In this document: in pieces, positions 17,528 through 26,454 of the stretch
How the letters are laid out: each line of letters opens with the position of its first letter
How positions within the stretch are numbered: position 1 is the first letter of the stretch
Source: JBEEJZ01 sp046046915
GTDB lineage: Bacteria; Pseudomonadota; Gammaproteobacteria; Burkholderiales; Burkholderiaceae_C
Direction of reading: 5' to 3'
Assembly (NCBI GenBank): GCA_046046915.1
Contig: JBJOIT010000001.1
Coordinates: 93,457 to 157,456 of the forward strand
DNA: 64,000 bases
The notes under the pieces: generated by a model
The model's input: the letters and a program-made list of their open reading frames with translations, nothing else
Database searches by the model: none
Told to the model about the DNA's origin: nothing
Position numbers and translations under genes: made by a program

Positions 17528-17965
17528 TCAGTCCTTGGTGGCGTGACGCTGCACGCAGGCGATATAGGCCTCGCCGTCCGGTGGGCGTCCGGCGCGCTGG
17601 CTCTCCCAAATCATCTTGCCCAAGCATTCCATGGCCTCGTGGTGTGCCAGGTGCACAGAGTTTCGTTTTTTGGCCAGCAGCTCAACCGCCTGCCGAATGC
17701 CACGAGGCTGGTCGATGCTGCACTGCTCGCTGATGGACAGATGCATGGACAGGTGCAAAAACGCGTTGGTCACACCAGGGGTGCTCGTGCCCATGCTCTG
17801 CAGTGCGGCATCTACATCCGACAGTTCGGCGTGATGTTCTGGATGGTCTTCAATCCACAGGCTGGCCAGCGTCTCGATGGCTTCCATGGGTTCCTGGCGT
17901 CGTGCTTTGGCGTAAACCGCGCAAAAGAAACGACGCACATCGGCTTGTGAGGGTTGGATCAGCAT
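17528..17965 (-). CDS. DUF1841 family protein
   Basis: A 145-residue soluble protein that matches the DUF1841 family closely: DVRRFFCAVYAKAR near the N-terminus, WIEDHPEHHAELSD, the core AFLHLSMHLSISEQCSIDQP, and MECLGKMIWESQRAGRPPDG near the end. The function is unknown. It stands alone on the minus strand, convergent with the cytochrome gene and divergent from the TauE/SafE gene. Confidence 0.88.
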   Translation of the reverse strand: MLIQPSQADVRRFFCAVYAKARRQEPMEAIETLASLWIEDHPEHHAELSDVDAALQSMGTSTPGVTNAFLHLSMHLSISEQCSIDQPRGIRQAVELLAKKRNSVHLAHHEAMECLGKMIWESQRAGRPPDGEAYIACVQRHATKD

Positions 17966-17996
17966 GGCCGGGATTGTCGCGCGCTAACATCCTTCG

Positions 17997-18752
17997 ATGC
18001 TTCTGCCCATCATCACCGAGCCCTATTTTTATATCGTCACCGTGCCCGCGGTACTCTTGCTGGGTATCAGCAAGAGCGGTTTCGGCGCCGGTTTTGGCTC
18101 GCTGGCCGTGCCCATGATGGCGCTGGCCGTCACAGTGCCTGAGGCGGCGGCCATCCTGATGCCGGTCCTATTTTTGATGGACGTGCTGGGCATGGCTGCT
18201 TTTCGCAAGGATTTTGATCTTGCCCTGTTGAAGTTTTTATTGCCATTTGGCCTTGTGGGCATCGTGATTGGGGCGCTGCTTTTCAAGCTGCTTGATGCCC
18301 ACACGGTGGCCGGCTTGGTGGGCGCTTTCACGCTGCTGTTTCTGGCGCAACGGCTGGTGTTTCCACCCAGGCCTGACAGCCCGCCGCCGCCCAAGTGGCT
18401 GGGTGCCATTCTCACGGCGACCTCCGGCTTCACCAGCTTTGTGGCGCATGCAGGCGGCCCGCCCATCAATGCCTACGTGATACCGCTGCGGCTCACGCCC
18501 GTCAAATTTACCGCCACCATGGCGTTTTTCTTCTTTGTCATTAACCTGGCCAAATGGGTGCCCTACGGCATGCTGGGCTTGCTGGATATGCGCAACATGG
18601 CCACTTCGTTGGTGTTGCTGCCTCTGGCGCCCATCGGTGTTTGGATCGGCGTGCGCTTGGCCCGACGCATCAGCCCCTTGTGGTTTTACCGTTTTTTGTA
18701 CGCAGGCATGATGCTGACCGGCATCAAGCTCTTGTGGGATGGTTTGAGTTGA
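17997..18752 (+). CDS. TauE/SafE family sulfite or sulfonate exporter
   Basis: A 251-residue polytopic membrane protein with about seven or eight hydrophobic segments. The paired family motifs are visible: SKSGFGAGFGSLAVPMMAL in the first half and TSGFTSFVAHAGGPPINAY in the second. Members export anions such as sulfite, sulfoacetate or other organosulfur acids. With a sox cluster 10 kb away, sulfite export is plausible, but the gene is not linked to sox and the substrate is inferred. It ends 3 bp from the convergent chemoreceptor gene. Confidence 0.88.
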   Translation: MLLPIITEPYFYIVTVPAVLLLGISKSGFGAGFGSLAVPMMALAVTVPEAAAILMPVLFLMDVLGMAAFRKDFDLALLKFLLPFGLVGIVIGALLFKLLDAHTVAGLVGAFTLLFLAQRLVFPPRPDSPPPPKWLGAILTATSGFTSFVAHAGGPPINAYVIPLRLTPVKFTATMAFFFFVINLAKWVPYGMLGLLDMRNMATSLVLLPLAPIGVWIGVRLARRISPLWFYRFLYAGMMLTGIKLLWDGLS

Positions 18753-18755
18753 GTC

Positions 18756-20486
18756 TTAGAAGCTATCCCACTCACCATCGCTGCTGCCCTTGGCGGTCAA
18801 AGCGGCGGGGCGGCTTGAACTGTGACCCAGGGCTTTTGCGCCGGTTGGTTTGCTCAGCGGCTTGATCACCGCTTGGGCCCTGGGTGGGGTCTTGGCGCTG
18901 GGGCCATCTTTTCGGGTGGTCGCCACAAAGGGAGATCCGTTGGTATCCAGCCGAAAAACAGCTACAGCCTGCACCAGGTCTTGCGCCTGCATGTTCAAGC
19001 TAGAGGCGGCAGAGGCCATTTCTTCTACCAGAGCGGCATTTTGTTGTGTGGCCTGATCCAGTTGGGTCACGGCCTCGCCAATTTGCGCAACGCCCGAGCC
19101 TTGTTCGATGCTTGCCGCGCTGATTTCGGACATGATGTCCGTGACCCGCCGGATGCTGTTGACCACATCCTGCATGGTGGCGCCGGCTTGGCCAACGAGC
19201 GTTGAGCCTTGGTCTACGCGCTGTACGCTTTCGGTGATGAGGTTTTTGATTTCCTTGGCGGCCTCGGCACTTCGCTGAGCCAGCGTGCGCACTTCACCCG
19301 CGACTACCGCAAATCCTCGACCTTGTTCGCCAGCACGGGCAGCCTCAACGGCAGCGTTGAGTGCCAGGATGTTGGTCTGAAATGCGATGCCATCAATCAC
19401 GGAGATGATGTCGGCGATTTTCTTGCTGGAGTCGCTGATGCCGCGCATGGTGTCGACCACCTGAGCCACGACGGTGCCGCCTTGCACAGCGACCGTTGAG
19501 GCACTTTGTGCCAGCTGGTTGGCTTGCCGGGCGTTGTCGGCGTTTTGGCTCACTGTGGAGCCGAGTTGCTCCATGGAGGCGGCCGTTTGCTCCAGCGCAC
19601 TGGCCTGGTGTTCTGTGCGTGCGCTGAGGTCCACGTTGCTTTGGGCAATTTCGGCACTCGCCGTTTCGATCGACTCGGCGCCTCTTCTGACTGTGCCGAC
19701 CACCTTGGACAGGCTGTCCTGCATGTCCCTGAGAGCTTGCAGCAAGAGGGCGGTTTCATTAGAGCCGCTGGCATCAAATTGCAAAGTGAGGTCGCCGCCT
19801 GACACGGCGCGTGCCACATCGACCGCTTTTTGTATGGGGCGGGTGATGGCGCGAATGATCCAGATGGCCAACAGAACAGAAATCGTGAGGGACAGGGTTC
19901 CGGTAGCCCAAACGGTCATTTCGATGGCATCGGCGGCGGCTTGGGCATCACGGCTGGCAGTGGCTGTGCTGTCGTCCTGGTTTTTGGTTTCGTCTTCAAT
20001 CGCACGGAAGTAGGCAAGTTGTATGGGGCGTACGTCGTCTAGCAAGAGCGCGATGGCCTCGTCTTTTTTGCCTTGCTCGATCAGGGCAAGGTAGCTATCC
20101 GTATGGGTTTTGTATTCTTGGCGTAGTTTGACCATGCGAGCAAGGACTTCACGGCCCTCTGTCGAATGAATGTCCTTGTCCAGTCGCGCCATGATGGTGT
20201 CGACCGCTTTGCGGGAGGCCTGTACTTGTTCGAGCTCCAGCCTGATGTCATCTGCCTTGCTCATAAGTGCCACGTTGCGTGACGCCCGGGCCTGGTGGTT
20301 GATTTCGTCTCGAAGGTGGCCCAGATCCCGCAAGATTTCGATGCGCCGCTCGGTGATGTCGAGCAGGCTCTCATGCAAGGTGTTTGCTCTCCAAAGTGTG
20401 GTTCCGCCCATGAAGATCAACATTAACGCGATCAGGCTGAAGGCCAACTTGAGGCGGGTTGAAATCCGCATATCACTGAAATTCAT
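18756..20486 (-). CDS. Methyl-accepting chemotaxis protein
   Basis: A 576-residue chemoreceptor started at ATG 20486 (MNFSDMRISTRLKLAF). It has a first membrane segment at about 13-32, a four-helix-bundle periplasmic sensor (about 35-190), a second segment (about 190-212), a HAMP domain (RPIQKAVDVARAVSGGDL) and a cytoplasmic signalling domain with the highly conserved tip EAARAGEQGRGFAVVAGEVR. The last five residues, EWDSF, resemble the NWETF-type tether for CheR and CheB. The ligand cannot be told. No chemotaxis kinase or flagellar gene is nearby. Confidence 0.93.
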   Translation of the reverse strand: MNFSDMRISTRLKLAFSLIALMLIFMGGTTLWRANTLHESLLDITERRIEILRDLGHLRDEINHQARASRNVALMSKADDIRLELEQVQASRKAVDTIMARLDKDIHSTEGREVLARMVKLRQEYKTHTDSYLALIEQGKKDEAIALLLDDVRPIQLAYFRAIEDETKNQDDSTATASRDAQAAADAIEMTVWATGTLSLTISVLLAIWIIRAITRPIQKAVDVARAVSGGDLTLQFDASGSNETALLLQALRDMQDSLSKVVGTVRRGAESIETASAEIAQSNVDLSARTEHQASALEQTAASMEQLGSTVSQNADNARQANQLAQSASTVAVQGGTVVAQVVDTMRGISDSSKKIADIISVIDGIAFQTNILALNAAVEAARAGEQGRGFAVVAGEVRTLAQRSAEAAKEIKNLITESVQRVDQGSTLVGQAGATMQDVVNSIRRVTDIMSEISAASIEQGSGVAQIGEAVTQLDQATQQNAALVEEMASAASSLNMQAQDLVQAVAVFRLDTNGSPFVATTRKDGPSAKTPPRAQAVIKPLSKPTGAKALGHSSSRPAALTAKGSSDGEWDSF

Positions 20487-20655
20487 GTCGGTGTTCCCGT
20501 TTGAGCTCTGGCTGAGAGCGCTTGCCCATCCCAATTTTGTATGGCAAAGCGGTAGTCGATGGCGCAGGTTTTAAGCAATAGAAATGCCTCGATAACGATA
20601 AGCTTTTTTCTGGGGATAGTTCCGCATGGGGCTATTGCAAACATCAGGGGGTGCG

Positions 20656-21117
20656 TCAGGCAAACCCTTGTTGGCGCCAGGCTTCAAACACTGTCACCGC
20701 GACAGCGTTGGACAAATTCAGGCTGCGCTGGCCCTCACGCATGGGGAGCTTGAGGCATCGTTCGGGCGCAAAGCTCGACCGGACGTTGTCACTGAGTCCG
20801 CGCGTCTCCGCACCGAACACCAGCCAGTCGCCTTTTTGAAACGCAGTGCCGTGCACCTGACCCGTGCCCTTGGTGGTCAGTGCAAACAGGCGCTCCGGTG
20901 GTGGCGCCTCATCGGCTAAAAATTGGTGCCAATTACTGTGTTTACGCAGGGTTGCGTATTCGTGATAGTCCAGACCCGCTCGGCGCATGTGCTTGTCGTC
21001 CATGGAAAAACCCAGGGGCTCAATCAGATGCAGGGTACAGCCTGTGTTGGCTGCCAAGCGGATGATGTTGCCGGTGTTGGGGGGGATTTCCGGCTCAACA
21101 AGAACGATATGAAACAT
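20656..21117 (-). CDS. trmL: TrmL, tRNA (cytidine/uridine-34-2'-O)-methyltransferase
   Basis: A SPOUT-class methyltransferase of 153 residues from ATG 21117 that methylates the wobble ribose of leucine tRNAs. Motifs: EPEIPPNTGNIIRLAANTG near the start, then PLGFSMDDKHMRRAGLDY, and the knot region FGAETRGLSDNVR, LPMREGQRSLNLSNAVAV. A longer upstream frame adds seven residues without a better start. It is transcribed with comF, which ends 42 bp upstream. Confidence 0.93.
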   Translation of the reverse strand: MFHIVLVEPEIPPNTGNIIRLAANTGCTLHLIEPLGFSMDDKHMRRAGLDYHEYATLRKHSNWHQFLADEAPPPERLFALTTKGTGQVHGTAFQKGDWLVFGAETRGLSDNVRSSFAPERCLKLPMREGQRSLNLSNAVAVTVFEAWRQQGFA

Positions 21118-21159
21118 GCCGCGTATTTTCGGGGTCAAAGGGCGGATGCCAGAACAACA

Positions 21160-21858
21160 TTAGTTCCCCGTTCGTGCAACGACCAGACCGGTGATGTGTT
21201 TAGCGCCTGCAGCCCTCAGTGCCAAGGCCGCTGCATGCAAGGACGCGCCGGTTGTCATGACATCGTCCACCAATACGACACGCTGATCTTTGATGCGTTC
21301 GGCGGCAAGTGGGTTGATGGCGAATGCATTCTTAACGTTTCGCAGTCGCTCACTTCTGCTGAGCTGGCTTTGGTGTGCCACATCCTGGATGCGCAGCAGC
21401 AAATCTGCCCGGGTTTTGGGTTCTGATAATTCGCGAGCGATCAGACATGCCTGGTTGTAACCCCGTTCACACAAGCGCTGTGGCGACAAGGGCATGGGGA
21501 TGATGATGTCCGCCTCATCCAGAGCGGGTTCCACCCAGGGGGCGCTTCGCAGCAACAGGGCCAGGCTGGCGCAACGACCGGCTTGCTGTCCAAACTTGAA
21601 GTCCACAATGAGTTCAGCCCAGGGGTAACCGTAGGGTACCGCCGCAAAACACGCATCTAGTGCAGGCGGGGACAACACACACTCTCCGCATTGTCGAACA
21701 CTATCTGGGACAGGCAGGGCGCAAGTTTTGCATCGGGCAACCGGTTGTGCAAACCGGGACACGCACGCTTCGCACAAGGGTTGCGAGGGCCACGCGCCGC
21801 AGATGTGGCACGCGCTGGGAATGCGCTTGACCAAACCACTCAGAAACCTTGGGAACAT
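21160..21858 (-). CDS. ComF family phosphoribosyltransferase-like protein
   Basis: A 232-residue ComF/GntX-type protein started at ATG 21858 (MFPRFLSGLVKRIPSACHICG). The N-terminus has zinc-finger cysteine pairs (CHICG, CEAC, CKTC, CGEC) and the C-terminus has the PRPP-binding loop RVVLVDDVMTTGAS. Members support competence or DNA use as nutrient in some bacteria; the role here is not shown. It is divergent from the methyltransferase gene, with 38 bp between the starts. Confidence 0.9.
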   Translation of the reverse strand: MFPRFLSGLVKRIPSACHICGAWPSQPLCEACVSRFAQPVARCKTCALPVPDSVRQCGECVLSPPALDACFAAVPYGYPWAELIVDFKFGQQAGRCASLALLLRSAPWVEPALDEADIIIPMPLSPQRLCERGYNQACLIARELSEPKTRADLLLRIQDVAHQSQLSRSERLRNVKNAFAINPLAAERIKDQRVVLVDDVMTTGASLHAAALALRAAGAKHITGLVVARTGN

Positions 21859-21896
21859 GCACTCAATATACTCTGCGATCCCTTTCCTCACCTGCC

Positions 21897-22817
21897 ATGA
21901 ATCACCCTGAGCGTCCCCCGTCGATGGACCCTGTGGCTGCCCAGCGTTGGGCGGCCTTGCCCTTGCCTGCCGAGGGATCAGCAGCGTCCCCGGAGTCGCC
22001 GTGGTTGCACGAGGAGGTGGCACGCCGCATGGAGGAGCGCCTGCAATGGATCAAGCTGCAACCCAAACATTGGGTCCACTGGTCGCCGCTTCGGGGTGGG
22101 CTACAAGTTCACGAAGCACTGACACGACGTTACCCGCAGGCGATCTGCACGGTGATCGAGGGGCAAGCCCGTCATGAGCGCACCACGCGCGAGTCATTGA
22201 CCCGTCCTTGGTGGTCGCCCGGGCGTTGGCTGGGTAGCAGGGTCGAATTCGATACGCCTGCGCCGCAGAGTGTCGATATGTTGTGGGCCAATATGGCGCT
22301 GCACATGTCTGATCAACCTCAAAGCCTGGTCCTGCAGTGGCATGAATTGCTGGCGGTGGATGGCTTCTTGATGTTTTCTTGCCTGGGGCCCGATACGCTG
22401 CGAGAACTCAGGGTGATCTTTGCTGAAAGACGTTGGCCGGCACCCACCCACGAATTAACCGACATGCACGACTGGGGCGACATGCTGGTGCAAGCAGGTT
22501 TTGCAGAGCCCGTGATGGACATGGAGCGGATCACCTTGACCTTTGACAGCCCCGAGCGCTTATTGAAAGAACTCCGTACGCTGGGCCGCAATTTAAATCG
22601 TGCTCGGTTTGAAGGCTTGCGTGGGCGGCAATGGCGTGACCAACTACACCTAGGCCTTCGATCAGGGCTTGCGGATAACGAAGGTCGATTGGCTCTGACG
22701 TTCGAAATCATTTACGGGCATGCGATGAAGGCGGCGCCCCGGCACAGCGTGAAAGTGGAAACAACGCTGACTCTGGATCAGATGCGTGAGAACCTGGTTC
22801 GCAACAGAAGGGCTTGA
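21897..22817 (+). CDS. BioC-like methyltransferase with degenerate SAM motif I
   Basis: A 306-residue protein started at ATG 21897. The second half resembles BioC, the malonyl-ACP O-methyltransferase of biotin synthesis: VDMLWANMALHMSDQP, then WHELLAVDGFLMFSCLGPDT and the late EIIYGHAMKA. Where class I methyltransferases have the glycine-rich SAM loop, this one reads HWVHWSPLRGGLQVHE, so the acidic-x-Gly-x-Gly pattern is absent. It may bind SAM differently or be a non-catalytic relative. No other biotin gene is in the window, so I leave the symbol blank. Confidence 0.72.
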   Translation: MNHPERPPSMDPVAAQRWAALPLPAEGSAASPESPWLHEEVARRMEERLQWIKLQPKHWVHWSPLRGGLQVHEALTRRYPQAICTVIEGQARHERTTRESLTRPWWSPGRWLGSRVEFDTPAPQSVDMLWANMALHMSDQPQSLVLQWHELLAVDGFLMFSCLGPDTLRELRVIFAERRWPAPTHELTDMHDWGDMLVQAGFAEPVMDMERITLTFDSPERLLKELRTLGRNLNRARFEGLRGRQWRDQLHLGLRSGLADNEGRLALTFEIIYGHAMKAAPRHSVKVETTLTLDQMRENLVRNRRA

Positions 22818-22946
22818 TACCCTTGGGTCACCGGAATCTGTCAGTTTCAAGAGTCGAGGATTGATTACAATCGACAGCTTGTAACAAGGCATTTACGTTA
22901 GCTAAACAGGGGCTGCTGAGGGTTGCTCCTGATAGGGGAATGAACG

Positions 22947-23432
22947 TTGTCGTCTCAAGCCTATCGTTTTGCGACTGTCCAGGGTAACAAGGTTCAGTGG
23001 TTCATGAGGCGTAACTGTTCTGTAACGCCTCGCCAGTTGTGCTGGATGTACGTATCACTTAGTGTGGTGTCGTTGGGCATAGCGGCGGCTTTTTGGTGGC
23101 AGGGTGCGACGCTGGTGATGCCATTTGCCTGGATGGAGTTGTTGGCCGTTGGTGTTGCCTTCTTGGTGTACGCAAGGCATGCTGCCGACGGAGAAAAAAT
23201 CGTGCTCGAGAACGCCACGCTGGTGGTTGAATTGGAGCGGGCGGGGCGGTTGCAGCGATCAGAGTTTGCTCGGGATTGGGTTCGAGTCGAGCCCAAGAGC
23301 GCCAAAGAGTCTCTGGTCGTCTTGTCGGGACAGGGACGGTCGGTGAGCGTGGGGCGGTTTTTACGGCCTGAGTTGCGATCTGCGCTTGCCAAAGAAATTC
23401 GAGCGGCCTTGGGTGCGCGGGGTCTGGGTTAA
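22947..23432 (+). CDS. DUF2244 family membrane protein before coxB
   Basis: A 161-residue protein with two membrane segments (about residues 33-50 and 56-72) followed by a soluble beta-rich tail (VVLSGQGRSVSVGRFL), the layout of DUF2244. The start is TTG 22947 with AGGGGAA upstream; an ATG at 23004 would remove the first 19 residues. It precedes coxB by 24 bp and is probably cotranscribed with the oxidase. The function is unknown; proximity suggests oxidase biogenesis. The 130 bp upstream may hold the operon promoter (TACAAT at about 22865), but I see no convincing -35. Confidence 0.82.
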   Translation: MSSQAYRFATVQGNKVQWFMRRNCSVTPRQLCWMYVSLSVVSLGIAAAFWWQGATLVMPFAWMELLAVGVAFLVYARHAADGEKIVLENATLVVELERAGRLQRSEFARDWVRVEPKSAKESLVVLSGQGRSVSVGRFLRPELRSALAKEIRAALGARGLG

Positions 23433-23456
23433 TTACTTAGTGATGAAGAAGTGAAC

Positions 23457-24644
23457 ATGATGAAGAGCATTTTCAACAAATCGGCTTCACTGCTGTCGGC
23501 AGCAGCTGTTTGGGGTGGTTCGGTTGCGTTTTCGTCGGCCCACGCGGTCAGCGATTTGCCGGGCGGTCCCGCTGTAAGGCAGCTCAATCTGGCGCCAGCT
23601 GTGACCAAGATCGCAGAAGAGCAGGCATGGCTGCACTGGTTCATGCTGATCGTGTGCACTGTGATCTTCGTCGCTGTGTTCAGTGTGATGTTCTATTCCA
23701 TCTGGAAGCACCGCAAGTCCAAGGGCTACAAGCCTGCAACTTTTCATGAGTCTGTCACTGTCGAGGTGATTTGGACCATCATCCCCTTCATCATCGTGAT
23801 CTTCATGGCCTTGCCTGCGACCAAGGTAATCGTTGCGATGAAAGACACCAGCAACGCTGACCTGACCATCAAGGTCACAGGCATGCAGTGGAAGTGGGGC
23901 TACGACTACCTCAAGGGTGAGGGAGAAGGTATTTCCATGCTCTCCACTTTGGATGCGAGTCATCGTGCGCTTTCTGACGCAGGTGGCCCCAAGGCTGGTC
24001 AGGATGTGGAGGATTACCTCCTGAAGGTCGATCACCCCATGGTGGTGCCGGTGGGTCGAAAGGTTCGTTTGATCACCACCGCCAACGATGTGATTCACTC
24101 CTTCATGGTGCCGGCTTTTGGCATCAAGCAAGATGCCATTCCTGGCTTTGTACGTGACACCTGGTTCCGTGCCGAGAAGATTGGCGATTACCACGGCCAA
24201 TGCGTCGAATTGTGTGGCAAAGAGCACGCCTACATGCCCATCCACGTCAAGGTGGTCAGCGCTGAGGACTACACCAAGTGGGTTGCTGACGAGGGCAAGA
24301 AAATGGCTGCCAAGATGGATGACCCTGCCAAAGTTTGGACTTTGGATGACATCATGAAGCGCGGTGAAAAGGTGTACGCGGCCAACTGCGCTGCTTGCCA
24401 CCAGGCAAATGGCAAGGGTGCAGGGCCCATCAAGGCCCTGGATGCTGCGCCTGTTGTTCTGGACGCAGACAAGAGCAAACAGATTGCTGTGTTGCTGAAT
24501 GGTCAAAACAACGGCGCCATGCCGGCATGGAAGCAGTTGAATGACACTGATATCGCGGCCGTGATCAGCTACACCAAAAACAGCTGGTCGAACAAGACGG
24601 GGCAGTTGGTCCAGCCTGCTGAAGTTCTGGCTGCGCGCAAGTAA
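23457..24644 (+). CDS. coxB: CoxB, cytochrome c oxidase subunit II with fused cytochrome c domain
   Basis: Subunit II takes electrons from cytochrome c and passes them through the CuA centre to subunit I. The 395-residue product has a signal (about 1-28), two membrane helices (about 60-83 and 103-125), and the CuA motif Cys249, Glu251, Cys253, His257, Met260 in CVELCGKEHAYM. A C-terminal extension carries a haem c site CAACH at 311-315, so this is a caa3-like subunit II. The start is ATG 23457; GTG 23451 is possible. Confidence 0.95.
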   Translation: MMKSIFNKSASLLSAAAVWGGSVAFSSAHAVSDLPGGPAVRQLNLAPAVTKIAEEQAWLHWFMLIVCTVIFVAVFSVMFYSIWKHRKSKGYKPATFHESVTVEVIWTIIPFIIVIFMALPATKVIVAMKDTSNADLTIKVTGMQWKWGYDYLKGEGEGISMLSTLDASHRALSDAGGPKAGQDVEDYLLKVDHPMVVPVGRKVRLITTANDVIHSFMVPAFGIKQDAIPGFVRDTWFRAEKIGDYHGQCVELCGKEHAYMPIHVKVVSAEDYTKWVADEGKKMAAKMDDPAKVWTLDDIMKRGEKVYAANCAACHQANGKGAGPIKALDAAPVVLDADKSKQIAVLLNGQNNGAMPAWKQLNDTDIAAVISYTKNSWSNKTGQLVQPAEVLAARK

Positions 24645-24691
24645 GCCGCTCGGTCAACGCCGTATATTTGAGACTTGAGAAGGAAAACACC

Positions 24692-26314
24692 ATGAGTGCA
24701 GTACTAGACCATCACGACCACGCACATGACGACCATCATGACCACCATGCGCCCGCTGGCTGGCGCAGGTGGGTTTATGCCACCAACCACAAGGACATTG
24801 GTACGCTGTACCTCTTGTTCTCGTTCGCGATGTTGATGATTGGTGGTGTTTTGGCGCTGCTGATCCGTGCCGAATTGTTTCAGCCGGGTTTGCAGGTGGC
24901 AAATCCGGAGCTGTTCAATCAGTTCACCACCATGCACGGGATCATCATGGTGTTCGGAGCCATCATGCCAGGCTTCGTCGGCTTTGCGAACTGGATGTTG
25001 CCTTTGCAAATTGGCGCTTCTGACATGGCCTTTGCGCGCATGAATAACTTCAGCTTCTGGCTGATGATTCCGGCTGCGCTGATGCTGGTGTTGTCCTTTT
25101 TCATGCCTGGCGGCGCGCCTGCAGCAGGTTGGACCTTGTACGCGCCATTGACCTTGCAGATGGGTCCGTCGATGGATGCCGGTATTTTCGCAATGCACAT
25201 TCTGGGTGCTTCTTCGATCATGGGTTCGATCAACATCATTGTGACGGTGTTGAACATGCGCGCACCTGGCATGACCCTGATGAAGATGCCGATGTTCGCT
25301 TGGACCTGGCTGATCACGGCCTACTTGCTGATCGCAGTGATGCCCGTGTTGGCCGGTGCCATCACCATGACCTTGACTGACCGTCACTTCGGCACCAGCT
25401 TCTTCAATCCTGCTGGTGGTGGTGACCCAGTGATGTACCAGCACATTTTTTGGTTCTTTGGGCACCCTGAGGTGTACATCATGATCTTGCCGGCCTTCGG
25501 CATCATCAGCCAGATCGTTCCTGCCTTTGCTCGCAAGAAGCTGTTCGGCTACGCCTCCATGGTGTACGCCACCTCTTCTATTGCAATCTTGTCGTTCATT
25601 GTGTGGGCTCACCACATGTTTACCACCGGTATGCCTGTGACCGGTCAGTTGTTTTTCATGTACGCCACCATGTTGATTGCTGTGCCAACGGCAGTGAAGA
25701 TCTTCAACTGGATTGCAACGATGTGGCAGGGGTCCATGACCTTCGAGACCCCCATGCTTTTTGCGGTTGGCTTCATCTTCGTGTTCACCATGGGTGGTTT
25801 CACGGGCCTGATTTTGGCGATGGCGCCGATTGATATTCAATTGCAAGACACCTACTACGTGGTGGCTCACTTCCACTATGTGTTGGTTGCGGGTTCTTTG
25901 TACGCGATGTTTGCTGGTTACTACTACTGGTGCCCGAAGTGGACCGGTGTCATGTACAACGAGACACGCGGCAAGATTCACTTCTGGTGGTCGCTGATTG
26001 CGTTTAACGTGACCTTCTTCCCGATGCACTTCTTGGGACTGGCTGGTATGCCGCGTCGCTATGCAGATTACCCCATGCAGTTTGCAGACTTCAATGCTGT
26101 TGCAACCGTTGGTGCATTTGCATTCGGCTTGGCTCAGGTGTATTTCTTCCTGTTCATCGTTTTGCCCACCATGATGGGCAAAGGTGAAAAGGCGGCGCAG
26201 AAGCCATGGGAAGCCGCAGAAGGTTTGGAGTGGGAAGTTCCTTCGCCAGCACCCTTCCACACATTCGAAACACCACCCAAATTGGATGCGACAGCAACCA
26301 AGGTGATTGCCTGA
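24692..26314 (+). CDS. coxA: CoxA, cytochrome c oxidase subunit I
   Basis: Subunit I holds haem a and the haem a3-CuB oxygen site. The 540-residue product from ATG 24692 (AGAAGGA upstream) has about 12 membrane helices. Visible ligands and motifs include TTMHGIIMVFGAIMPG, the CuB/cross-linked region FWFFGHPEVYIMILPAFG, WAHHMFTTGM, and the haem-ligand pair in YYVVAHFHYVL. The first 25 residues are very rich in histidine and aspartate (eight His between residues 7 and 19), upstream of the conserved WVYATNHKDIGTLY. Confidence 0.97.
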   Translation: MSAVLDHHDHAHDDHHDHHAPAGWRRWVYATNHKDIGTLYLLFSFAMLMIGGVLALLIRAELFQPGLQVANPELFNQFTTMHGIIMVFGAIMPGFVGFANWMLPLQIGASDMAFARMNNFSFWLMIPAALMLVLSFFMPGGAPAAGWTLYAPLTLQMGPSMDAGIFAMHILGASSIMGSINIIVTVLNMRAPGMTLMKMPMFAWTWLITAYLLIAVMPVLAGAITMTLTDRHFGTSFFNPAGGGDPVMYQHIFWFFGHPEVYIMILPAFGIISQIVPAFARKKLFGYASMVYATSSIAILSFIVWAHHMFTTGMPVTGQLFFMYATMLIAVPTAVKIFNWIATMWQGSMTFETPMLFAVGFIFVFTMGGFTGLILAMAPIDIQLQDTYYVVAHFHYVLVAGSLYAMFAGYYYWCPKWTGVMYNETRGKIHFWWSLIAFNVTFFPMHFLGLAGMPRRYADYPMQFADFNAVATVGAFAFGLAQVYFFLFIVLPTMMGKGEKAAQKPWEAAEGLEWEVPSPAPFHTFETPPKLDATATKVIA

Positions 26315-26340
26315 TTCCGATATCAAGATCGAGACTGAGA

Positions 26341-26451
26341 ATGAGCCCTGAGCAAAAGCAGAAAAACGCAAATCTTGCGTGGATCCTTGCATCCATCGCG
26401 CTGGTGTTTTTGCTGGGGTTCGTTGGCAAAATCATTTTGCTGAATCACTGA
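26341..26451 (+). CDS. Cytochrome oxidase small assembly protein, 36 residues
   Basis: A 36-residue single-span membrane protein (MSPEQKQKNANLAWILASIA at the start, then VFLLGFVGKI). It lies 26 bp after coxA and stops three bases before ctaG. Short proteins with the same charged head and single helix are found at this exact position in Burkholderiales cox clusters and are named small assembly proteins. The role is inferred from position. Confidence 0.8.
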   Translation: MSPEQKQKNANLAWILASIALVFLLGFVGKIILLNH

Positions 26452-26454
26452 GCG

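Noticed and set aside
17997..18752. TauE/SafE exporter as part of the sox system
   Set aside because: It is 10 kb from the sox genes with unrelated operons between; the functional link is possible but not supported by position.
20487..20655. Possible sigma28 promoter for the chemoreceptor gene
   Set aside because: A TAAA is present, but the sequence 15 bp downstream (TACCGCTT) does not match the GCCGATAA box.
24704..26392. 562-codon frame antisense to coxA
   Set aside because: coxA on the plus strand is certain, and the reverse frame is rich in His, Arg and Gln with no domain.
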